63,883 nt of DNA from assembly GCF_900157385.1 (NCBI RefSeq), contig NZ_LT717701.1, forward strand, positions 2,543,247 through 2,607,129, read 5' to 3'. Made by a program: the position numbers and the translations under genes. The notes under the pieces were generated by a model. It saw only the letters and a program-made list of their open reading frames with translations. It was not told where the DNA came from and did not search any database. This DNA is from Mycobacterium terramassiliense (GTDB lineage: Bacteria; Actinomycetota; Actinomycetes; Mycobacteriales; Mycobacteriaceae). Below, piece after piece: positions 37,099-44,342 of this stretch; positions within the stretch are counted from its first letter, which is position 1; each line of letters starts with the position of its first letter.

Positions 37099-38304
37099 GT
37101 GGACAAGCAAGATCTGCAATGGATGATCTCCGTTGATGATCACATCATCGAGCCACCGAACCTGTGGGTCGACCGCGCGTCGGCCGCCGACCGCGATCGG
37201 GTGCCGCACGTCGAGCGCATCGACGGCGTCGACACGTGGATCTACGACCAAGCCCGAGCGTCGGTGATGGGCATCCTGGTCGCGGCTCACCAACGGCCCG
37301 CCGAATACTCCCCGCTGCCAGTGAATTACGACGAGATGCCCCGCGCCTACTTCGACCCGGTGGCCCGCATCCCCGACATGGACGAGGATCACGTGATCGC
37401 GGGATTGAACTTTCCGTTCTTCCCCCGATTCTGCGGTCAGATGTTCGCCCACCTCGGTGACCGGGACCTGGGTCTCAAGTGCGTGCGGGCGTACAACGAC
37501 TTCGTCATCGACGAGTGGTGCGCGGCGGCGCCCGGTCGCTACATCCCGATGGTCATCGTTCCGTTGTGGGATACCCGTCTGGCCGTCGAGGAGACGCTCC
37601 GGTGCGCCGGCAAAGGCGCCAAAGCCATTGCCTTCTCGGAGAACATGCACCCGCTGGGATTTCCGTCCATCCACTCGGGAGCGTGGGACGATTTCTTCGC
37701 GGTGGTGAACGAGACGAAGATGCCGCTGTGCACGCACATCGGGTCGTCGTCGGTCAGCCCGACCACATCACCCGACGCACCTTTCGGGGTTCAAGCGGTC
37801 AACATCAACCTGAATCTGGCGAACTCAACCACCGACTGGCTGTTCTCGGGCAAGCTGCAGAAGTACCCCGATCTGAAGATCGTGCTGGCCGAGGGCGGCA
37901 TCGGCTGGATTCCCTACCTCATCGAGCGCGCCGAACATGTCGCCGCCGACTACCAATACCTGCGCGCCAACAACTGGGCGGTCGACCCGGCCACGATGCG
38001 CTTGACGCCGGTGCCCACCGATCCTGACATTTTCCCGGAGTCGCCGCGCCAGCTCTTCCGCGACCACATGTACGGCTGCTTCATCGAGGACGATTTCGGG
38101 GCAGCGAATCTGGACTTCATCGGCGTCGAGAATGTGATGATCGAAACGGATTACCCGCACACCGACAGCCTTTGGCCCAACTCCCTTCAGGCCGCTCATA
38201 AGGCACTCGACGGCCGGTCCGACCTCGACAAGTACAAAGTGCTGCAGGGCAATGCCCGCCGGGTCTTCGACTTCGAGCCCGCCCCGTACCCGACGCTGAC
38301 CTAG
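37099..38304 (+). CDS. Amidohydrolase-2 family (ACMSD-like) metal enzyme
   Basis: A 401-residue TIM-barrel metal enzyme. Ligand motifs: SVDDHIIEPP at residues ~10-19 (a D-x-H variant of the usual HxH), the His of CTHIGSSS (~215), and ETDYPHTDSLWP with the metal Asp (~355). Members act as decarboxylases or C-C/C-N hydrolases; which applies here is not decided. The GTG start has GGGAGG six bases upstream. It follows the P450 by 65 bp in the same operon. Confidence 0.82.
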   Translation: MDKQDLQWMISVDDHIIEPPNLWVDRASAADRDRVPHVERIDGVDTWIYDQARASVMGILVAAHQRPAEYSPLPVNYDEMPRAYFDPVARIPDMDEDHVIAGLNFPFFPRFCGQMFAHLGDRDLGLKCVRAYNDFVIDEWCAAAPGRYIPMVIVPLWDTRLAVEETLRCAGKGAKAIAFSENMHPLGFPSIHSGAWDDFFAVVNETKMPLCTHIGSSSVSPTTSPDAPFGVQAVNINLNLANSTTDWLFSGKLQKYPDLKIVLAEGGIGWIPYLIERAEHVAADYQYLRANNWAVDPATMRLTPVPTDPDIFPESPRQLFRDHMYGCFIEDDFGAANLDFIGVENVMIETDYPHTDSLWPNSLQAAHKALDGRSDLDKYKVLQGNARRVFDFEPAPYPTLT

Positions 38305-38327
38305 CCAACCGCTGACGGATTCGATTG

Positions 38328-39851
38328 ATGCGGGAGTACCAGAGCTTCATCGACGGTCAATGGTTGAGCGACAACGCCGTCGGCACCATCGACGTCATCG
38401 ATCCGTCCACTGAGGAGTTGATCGGCCGAGTCGTCGACGGGGGACCGAAGCAGGCGGCCATGGCGATCGAGGCCGCCCGGCGGGCTTTCGACGAAGGTCC
38501 GTGGCCGTGGATGTCCGTCCGGGAGCGGGCAAAGATCATCAAGCGGTTCGCGGAGGTCCTCGACGAGCGCAAAGCGGAACTTCGGGAGCTGATCGTCGCC
38601 GAGATAGGCTCGACCGCATTCATCACCGACCTGATTCAGGTCGGTGGCGCCATCGAGGCCGCGCACTATTACGGCGAGTTCGTCGAACACGACGTGACGT
38701 GGGTGGAAACACCGGGCGGCCCCGTGGTTTCGCCGACCGGGCTGGGCGGCGTCACCGTCGTCCGGGAACCCGTCGGCGTGGTCGGGGTCATTACCCCATT
38801 CAACTTTCCGTTCTCCATCAACATCCAAAAGTGCCTGCCTGCGTTGGCCGTCGGCTGCACCGTGGTGCTAAAGCCACACCCTTGGACTCCGATGAACGCC
38901 CTGGAGCTGGCCAAGGTCGGTGAGGAGGCGGGCCTTCCGCCCGGTGTGTTCAACGTCGTGGTGGGTGGTGCCGAGGTGGGCGAGGAGCTGTGCACGCACC
39001 GCGGCGTCGACATGATCGGATTCACCGGTTCGACGGCGACCGGTCGACGCATCCGTGAACTGTCGGCGGCCACGATGAAACGCGCACAGCTGGAACTCGG
39101 CGGCAAGAGCGCGCACCTCGTTCTCGACGATGCCGCCGAAAGTGATGTTGCGGGAATAGGGTTCGGGCAGGCACTGATGCACGCCGGACAGGCATGCACC
39201 GTCACGTCGCGACTTCTGTTGCCCGAGCACCTGCTCGAGGCGTATGTCGAGGGTGTGAAAGCCATGGCTCCGATGATCACCGTCGGAGACCCGCGTGACC
39301 CCGCCACTGTCGTCGGGCCGCTGATCAGGGATCAGCAGCGTCAGCGAGTCGAATCCTTCGTTCAGGCGGGCCTACAGGAAGGCGCGCGGCTGGTGGCCGG
39401 CGGCAAACGTCCCGAACATCTCGAACGCGGCTTCTACTACGAACCGACGGCGTTTGTCGACTGCCGCAACGACATGCGCCTGTGCCGAGAAGAGGTGTTC
39501 GGTCCCGTTCTGGCCGTGATGACCTATCGCTCCGAAGACGAAGCCATCCGCATCGCGAACGACTCCATCTACGGTCTGGCAGGTCTGGTGATGACCCGCA
39601 ATGCCGCAAGGGGATTCAACGTCGCGAGGCAGATCCGCACCGGCACCGTCATGGTGCAGACTGTCGCACCCGGTGCCGACCTGGGAACCAATCCGGGTGG
39701 CGGGCAGGGCCCCGGCTGGTCTCTGCCGGCGCGCGGCATGTTCAACGGCGGCGGACCGTTCGGCGGCTTCAAGCAAAGCGGACTTGGTCGAGAGCAAGGG
39801 CGCTGGGGCTTCGAGGAATACACCGAGCTGAAATCAATCACCATGATGTAG
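38328..39851 (+). CDS. NAD(P)-dependent aldehyde dehydrogenase
   Basis: A 507-residue ALDH with the general-base Glu in LELGGKSAHLV (~residue 257), the nucleophile Cys in AGQACTVTS (~residue 290) and the cofactor motif GFTGSTATGRR. The TTG at 38325 is one codon before the ATG chosen. Gap to the amidohydrolase is 23 bp. In the pathway it would oxidise the aldehyde from the island's alcohol dehydrogenase to the acid used by the CoA-transferases. Confidence 0.92.
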   Translation: MREYQSFIDGQWLSDNAVGTIDVIDPSTEELIGRVVDGGPKQAAMAIEAARRAFDEGPWPWMSVRERAKIIKRFAEVLDERKAELRELIVAEIGSTAFITDLIQVGGAIEAAHYYGEFVEHDVTWVETPGGPVVSPTGLGGVTVVREPVGVVGVITPFNFPFSINIQKCLPALAVGCTVVLKPHPWTPMNALELAKVGEEAGLPPGVFNVVVGGAEVGEELCTHRGVDMIGFTGSTATGRRIRELSAATMKRAQLELGGKSAHLVLDDAAESDVAGIGFGQALMHAGQACTVTSRLLLPEHLLEAYVEGVKAMAPMITVGDPRDPATVVGPLIRDQQRQRVESFVQAGLQEGARLVAGGKRPEHLERGFYYEPTAFVDCRNDMRLCREEVFGPVLAVMTYRSEDEAIRIANDSIYGLAGLVMTRNAARGFNVARQIRTGTVMVQTVAPGADLGTNPGGGQGPGWSLPARGMFNGGGPFGGFKQSGLGREQGRWGFEEYTELKSITMM

Positions 39852-39868
39852 CGGGGAAAGGTCGCGTG

Positions 39869-41041
39869 ATGGAACTGCTCAGGGACGTCCGGGTCCTCGA
39901 GGTGTCACTTTTCTCCACGGACGCACTGGGCGGGCACCTGGCCGACCTCGGCGCAGAGGTGATCAAGGTGGAGCCGCCTGGCGGCGGTGGGTTTCGCGGT
40001 TCGGCGGTTTCGGGTGGCGAGCTGCAGGACTCGCACTGGAACCGCGGCAAGAAGAGCGTGGCGATCAACCTCAAGACGGCTGAGGGGCAAGAGGCGTTTC
40101 GCCGCCTGGCCGCGACGTCGGCGGTGGTGATCGACGGCCTGCGTTACGGAGCGGCGCACCGGCTCGGGTTCAGTTACGACGACATCGTCGCCGTCAACCC
40201 GACGGTTGTCTACTGCGTGCTCAATGGCATGGGCAGCTATGGGCCCTACACCCGATTGCCCACCCACGGGCTGTCCTTCGACTGTTTCGCCGGCTTGAGT
40301 CCGCCGATCATCGAAGCGGACGGAACGCCACGCCTTTCGGGGGAGGCCACAGGAACGACCGGGGTGCTGGCGGGACCGCTGTATGCCGCGATGGGCGTAC
40401 TCGCCGCGCTGCACGCCGCCGGGCGCGACGGCAGGGCGCAGTACATCGAAGTAGCGCAAGTCGACGCCGCGATCAACTGGAACTTTCAACACCTCTCGGC
40501 GCTCGCCAACGGTCAACCGGCCTACGGCGAGGGAATCCGCGCATCGCTGAGATACCAGTACTACGAAACGCGCGATGGCAACTATGTGGTGTTCAATGCC
40601 CTCGAGGATAAGTTCTGGCTGAGGTTCTGCGAGTCACTCAACAGGATGGATCTCTACGAACCGGGGCGCCAGAAGCCGGGAGAGGATGTTGAGGCAGAGG
40701 CTTGGCTGCGCAACGAGTTGACGGCGATCTTCAAGGCCCGCACTCGCAGGGAATGGACCGACTTCTTTATCGCGACCGATATCGCTGGTGCGCCAGCGTT
40801 TTTGGGCGCCGATCTGTTCGACGACGACCACACGAAGGCTCGCCGACTTGTCTATGAGCAAGCACAGCCTGACGGGACCTCGAAGAGGATGGTGGGCACG
40901 TGCGTCAAGACCAAACACGACGACGGATTCGCACCGCCAGGAGCGCCGCACGTCGGGCAGCATACGGAAGAGGTGCTCACCCGCCTGGCGGGCTACGACG
41001 CTGCCGGAATTGAGCAGCTACGTTCCACCGGCACGATCTGA
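39869..41041 (+). CDS. CaiB/BaiF (class III) CoA-transferase, single domain
   Basis: A 390-residue family III CoA-transferase with the family opening VRVLEVSLFSTDALGGHLADLGAEVIKVEPP, here split as VRVLEVSLFSTDALGG and HLADLGAEVIKVEPP, followed by the small-domain core QYIEVAQVDAAINW. The ATG at 39869 follows the aldehyde dehydrogenase stop by 17 bp. It is the last gene of the plus-strand operon and the last gene before attR. It may act with, or alternatively to, the two-domain enzyme at the other end of the cassette. Confidence 0.85.
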   Translation: MELLRDVRVLEVSLFSTDALGGHLADLGAEVIKVEPPGGGGFRGSAVSGGELQDSHWNRGKKSVAINLKTAEGQEAFRRLAATSAVVIDGLRYGAAHRLGFSYDDIVAVNPTVVYCVLNGMGSYGPYTRLPTHGLSFDCFAGLSPPIIEADGTPRLSGEATGTTGVLAGPLYAAMGVLAALHAAGRDGRAQYIEVAQVDAAINWNFQHLSALANGQPAYGEGIRASLRYQYYETRDGNYVVFNALEDKFWLRFCESLNRMDLYEPGRQKPGEDVEAEAWLRNELTAIFKARTRREWTDFFIATDIAGAPAFLGADLFDDDHTKARRLVYEQAQPDGTSKRMVGTCVKTKHDDGFAPPGAPHVGQHTEEVLTRLAGYDAAGIEQLRSTGTI

Positions 41042-41387
41042 ACATCTTGGTGCCATCGCAAGTTCAACTGCAGGGGTTCGCGTATTAGCGGCTTGCCTCT
41101 AGTCAACCGGCGGCACGCTTGTCACCCCGGCGTCGCCCCGGCGATCGGGGGCGAATTGCGGCCGTACCTGAGGCGTGCCGTACCGACAACGCCTAGATTC
41201 GCTGTCTAGCAGTGGATATGGGTTGTTTCGGCTAACCGTTCTTGCTGGTCGTCCGCGCTCTGTCCAAGGCTCATAATCCGTTGGTCGCGGGTTCGAGCCC
41301 CGCCCGCCCGCTCCCGGCCGCAACCCTGTCCGCACGAGGGCGGCGCGATTGGTTTCGGCCATCGGGTCAATAGGTCGGGGCGGCGTT
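41042..41387. other. Right island junction, no gene
   Basis: No ribosome-bound ORF is supported. The only notable content is the attR repeat. Minus-strand frames crossing it give the well-known spurious GSNPRPTDYE and RTRDQRIMSL peptides that arise from translating tRNA sequence. Confidence 0.6.
41270..41309. repeat. attR: 40-bp copy of the tRNA 3' half
   Basis: Identical to 26363-26402. The 5' half of the tRNA is missing, so this copy is not a tRNA gene. It marks the boundary between island and old chromosome. Confidence 0.9.
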
Positions 41388-42590
41388 TCATGCCAGGATG
41401 GCTGGCAAAGTCTCCCAGCCACGGACTGTCGATGTCGTGGTCATGCGCGCCCCAGACATGTCGATGTTCCACTCCGGGAAGCGATTGAGCACCTCGTCAA
41501 GCGCCACGCGGCCCTCCATCCGGGCTAACGACGCTCCCAGGCAGTAGTGCACGCCAACACCGAAGCCGACATGGGCTCCGGCTTTGCGGTGAATGTTGAA
41601 GACGTCACCATCGGGCGGGAATTGCCGGTGATCACGGTTTGCAGCACCGGCGAGCAACATCATGATGCTGCCGCCTGGCACGTGTTGTCCGTAGTACTGC
41701 ACATCGCGTGTGAGGGTGCGCGCGATGTGTGGCGCGGGGGGTTCGAAACGCAGCAGTTCCTCGATTGCGCCGGCAATCAGGCTGCGATCGGCGACCAGCT
41801 CCCGCCGCTGCTCGGGATGCTCGGCGAAAACCTTGCCCGCCCATCCGATCAGCCGGGTCGTTGTCTCCGCGCCGCCCGCAGCGACCAGCGTGATGCAAAT
41901 CAGTAGTTCCTCACGCGTCAACCCCCGTTTCGTGCCATCGAGGTCGGTGAATTCGACGCCGAGCAATTCGGTGACAACGTCGTCGGAGGGATGTTCAGCG
42001 CGCCAATCGAGGTAGTCGGCGAATAACTGCCCTGTTTCCAGCCCCGAAGACGCGGCTTTCATTTCCCCGCCGGCCTCGGTGTTGACGTGACCTTCGGCGA
42101 GGTCGAGGACCTCCTGCCGCATCTCATCGGGAATTCCCAGCAGCCTGCACACGACTCTCACCGGCATCTCGGCACCCAAATTGGCGATGAAGTCAAAGCC
42201 CCCGGTACCAACGAACGGATCCAGACTCTCGGCACAGAATTGCCGTGCGGTGGCCTCGACCTCGCGCATTTTGCGCGGCGTGAACATGCGAGAAAGGCTC
42301 TGGCGATAGATTTCGTGAAGGGGCGGGTCCTCCATAAGAAACAGTCCAGGCGGAATCGGCATGTCAGCCTTGATCAACTCGAGAATGTTGCCCCGGGCAG
42401 AGCTGAACGTCTCATGGTCATTCAGCGCCGCATGCACGTCGTCGAATCGACTCAGCGCGTAAAAGTTGTGTTGTTCGTTGTAGGACAGCGGCGCCTCCTC
42501 GCGGAGCCGCTGAAACAGCGGATACGGGTCGGCGTTGAGTTCGACATCGTAGGGGTCATAGAACACCTCACTCGCAGTCGTGACGCCCAT
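41388..42590 (-). CDS. Cytochrome P450 (chromosomal, divergent from TetR-MmpS-MmpL)
   Basis: A 400-residue P450 with I-helix AAGGAETTTRL, K-helix EELLRFEPP and heme loop FGVGVHYCLG (Cys350). The ATG at 42590 is preferred over codons open to 42767. It lies just outside the island and is divergent from a TetR regulator that heads an MmpS/MmpL operon, with IS scrap in between. It is not closely similar to the island P450 in the visible motifs. Substrate unknown; lipid or sterol-like compounds are common for the family. Confidence 0.9.
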   Translation of the reverse strand: MGVTTASEVFYDPYDVELNADPYPLFQRLREEAPLSYNEQHNFYALSRFDDVHAALNDHETFSSARGNILELIKADMPIPPGLFLMEDPPLHEIYRQSLSRMFTPRKMREVEATARQFCAESLDPFVGTGGFDFIANLGAEMPVRVVCRLLGIPDEMRQEVLDLAEGHVNTEAGGEMKAASSGLETGQLFADYLDWRAEHPSDDVVTELLGVEFTDLDGTKRGLTREELLICITLVAAGGAETTTRLIGWAGKVFAEHPEQRRELVADRSLIAGAIEELLRFEPPAPHIARTLTRDVQYYGQHVPGGSIMMLLAGAANRDHRQFPPDGDVFNIHRKAGAHVGFGVGVHYCLGASLARMEGRVALDEVLNRFPEWNIDMSGARMTTTSTVRGWETLPAILA

Positions 42591-42849
42591 CAATCTCCAA
42601 CTCCCTCCATCGGACGCATCCGACCGTTCGTCGGACGAACTGCTGGGTAGGTCAGGACAGCACGGAGCCGCAATAATCGAGCCACGCACAACCGTGCTCA
42701 TCGTCACGTCGCACGGCAATTCAGTCAATGATTTGATAATTCGCCCGTAGCCCTGACTTTCATCCACGACCGGTCAATCGCTTGCGACACGACCGCTCAT
42801 GGCCGTGGCCATGCGCGTGGGCATCAAGACGGCCCGTCGGCTGCCTGCT

Positions 42850-42950
42850 GATGCGTGACACTCGCTCGATGAGTGAGTTGGCCATGGCCGAACCGAGGCA
42901 TCAGGCCGGCGGTAATCAGCGACGGCCTCTCCGTCGCGCTGGCTGAAAGA
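42850..42950 (+). mobile_element. IS481-type transposase scrap, frameshifted
   Basis: ATG at 42869 opens MSELAMAEPRHQA, then one frame later VISDGLSVALAE appears, together matching the N-terminus of the IS481-type protein begun at 26518. A GATGcgTGACACTC unit precedes it. It is a short degenerate fragment in the gap between the P450 and the TetR gene; the rest of 42591-43054 holds only promoter sequence. Confidence 0.55.
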
Positions 42951-43012
42951 TGACGCTGGCTTGCTTTCCCCGAGAATCGGGCGGTCCCGAGACGGGCCAG
43001 GCGTGCAAACCC

Positions 43013-43046
43013 TGTGCGTTATGCAAATCACACAATGTGCGTTACG
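43013..43046. promoter_or_regulatory. Candidate TetR operator with direct repeats
   Basis: Two copies of TGTGCGTTA(T/C)G, 23 bp apart, with the dyad CACA-A-TGTG at 43031-43039 between and overlapping them, lie just upstream of the TetR GTG. They suit autoregulation and control of the downstream mmpS-mmpL genes. Confidence 0.45.
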
Positions 43047-43054
43047 CTCAGCCG

Positions 43055-43723
43055 GTGGCGCAACTAACATTCCAGCGCGCTCGCACCGAGGAAGAGAAGC
43101 GCCAACGTGCGGAGGCCCTCGTGGAAGCCGCACGCTCGCTGGCAATGGAAACGGGCGTCGCGTCGGTCACCCTGACCGCGGTCGCCAGCCGCGCCGGAAT
43201 TCACTATTCGGCGGTACGCCGCTACTTCACCTCGTATAAGGAAGTCCTGCTGCATCTGTCCGCCGAGGGCTGGGTGCGGTGGTCCAATACCGTGTCAGAG
43301 AAGCTGGCCGAGCCAGGCGCGAAGTCGCCCTCGCGCATCGCCGAGACATTGGCCGAAGCCCTGGCCGAGGACCCGTTGTTCTGCGACCTGCTTGCCAACC
43401 TGCACCTGCACCTGGAACACGAGGTAGACGTCGAGCGGGTCGTCGAGGTCAAGCGAATCAGCACCGCCGCCACGCTCTCGCTCGCCGATTCCATCGAGAG
43501 CGCGCTGCCCGAACTCGGCCGTTCGGGGTCGCTCGACATCTTGCTGGCCGCGTACTCGTTGGCGGCCACGCTGTGGCAGGTCGCCAACCCGCCGGAGCGC
43601 CTCACCGACGCCTATGCCGAGGAGCCGGAAGTGATTCCGCCGGAATGGAATCTGGACTTCGCGTCGGCTCTGACCCGCTTGCTGACCGCGACGTGCGTCG
43701 GCCTCATCGCGGAGAAGCCATGA
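43055..43723 (+). CDS. TetR-family regulator of the MmpS/MmpL operon
   Basis: A 222-residue regulator with HTH residues ~15-60 (ASVTLTAVASRAGIHYSAV then RRYFTSYKEVLL). The GTG at 43055 gives a normal TetR N-terminus; the frame is open to 42950 but covers the operator. The MmpS gene begins 70 bp downstream, so it probably represses its own operon and maybe the divergent P450. Confidence 0.85.
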   Translation: MAQLTFQRARTEEEKRQRAEALVEAARSLAMETGVASVTLTAVASRAGIHYSAVRRYFTSYKEVLLHLSAEGWVRWSNTVSEKLAEPGAKSPSRIAETLAEALAEDPLFCDLLANLHLHLEHEVDVERVVEVKRISTAATLSLADSIESALPELGRSGSLDILLAAYSLAATLWQVANPPERLTDAYAEEPEVIPPEWNLDFASALTRLLTATCVGLIAEKP

Positions 43724-43793
43724 ACAGGGAGGCGGGGGAGCTATGGCTTGGCGAACTCCAACCGGTGAAGAGGGGAAAGACTTTGGAGTGCCC

Positions 43794-44342
43794 ATGACGA
43801 TGACTGAGCCAAGGACCGAGCCGTTGGAGAAGCAGGGCGGCGCCGGCAGCGAGGGTAAAAATGTCGTCCCGCAGCGCGCCAGGAAAAAGGGGCTTCTGGC
43901 GCGTTTCTGGCTGGTGCTTACGATCGCAGCTGTCGTCGCGGTCTCAGGATTCGTGGTCTACCGGTTGCACGGCGTCTTCGGCGTTCACAAGGGTTCGTTC
44001 GGCGGTGGCACATCGGGCGAAGTCCTCGACGAGTTCAACGCCAAGACGATCACGCTCGAGGTGTGGGGCTCACCAGGCAGCACGGCAACCATCAACTACC
44101 TCGACGAAAACTCCCATCCGCAGCAGGCACTCAACGTGCCCTTGCCCTGGAGCAAAATATTGAGTTCAACAAAGCCCGGCATCCCGGCAAACCTGGTGGC
44201 GCAAGGCGACGGCAGTTGGATCGCCTGCCAGTTCGTCGTGAACAACCACGATGGGCACGGTGACGTCATCAAGGCTCCGAATCGTTCAGATTCCAACGAA
44301 ACCGTGAACCCCTTCGTCTACTGCCTGGATAAGTCCGCATGA
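43794..44342 (+). CDS. MmpS-family accessory membrane protein
   Basis: A 182-residue protein with a cytosolic tail, one membrane helix (residues ~36-57, WLVLTIAAVVAVSGFVVY) and an extracytoplasmic beta-domain typical of MmpS, including TITLEVWGS and the late Cys pair (WIACQFVV and FVYCLDK). MmpS proteins assist MmpL transporters. The ATG at 43794 has GGAG six bases upstream; the ATG at 43743 is an alternative. It overlaps mmpL by 4 bp (ATGA). Confidence 0.88.
   Translation: MTMTEPRTEPLEKQGGAGSEGKNVVPQRARKKGLLARFWLVLTIAAVVAVSGFVVYRLHGVFGVHKGSFGGGTSGEVLDEFNAKTITLEVWGSPGSTATINYLDENSHPQQALNVPLPWSKILSSTKPGIPANLVAQGDGSWIACQFVVNNHDGHGDVIKAPNRSDSNETVNPFVYCLDKSA

Larger units (their letters stand above)
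26363..41309. mobile_element. tRNA-integrated genomic island with catabolic cargo
   Basis: A segment of 14,907 bp per unit, bounded by the 40-bp direct repeats. It contains IS remnants, one complete IS21-family element, a PGRS-like fragment, and ten metabolic or regulatory genes absent from the syntenic Rv2313c neighbourhood as I recall it. No tyrosine or serine integrase, excisionase, replication or transfer gene is visible, so the island appears unable to move by itself. Confidence 0.85.

Noticed and set aside
41270..41309. Second tRNA-like sequence
   Set aside because: Only the 3' half is present; there is no D-arm or 5' acceptor strand, so it is an att repeat and not a tRNA gene.
41099..41472. 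Minus-strand ORFs with GSNPRPTDYE and RTRDQRIMSL
   Set aside because: These peptides come from translating tRNA 3'-half sequence at attR; they are a known type of spurious ORF.
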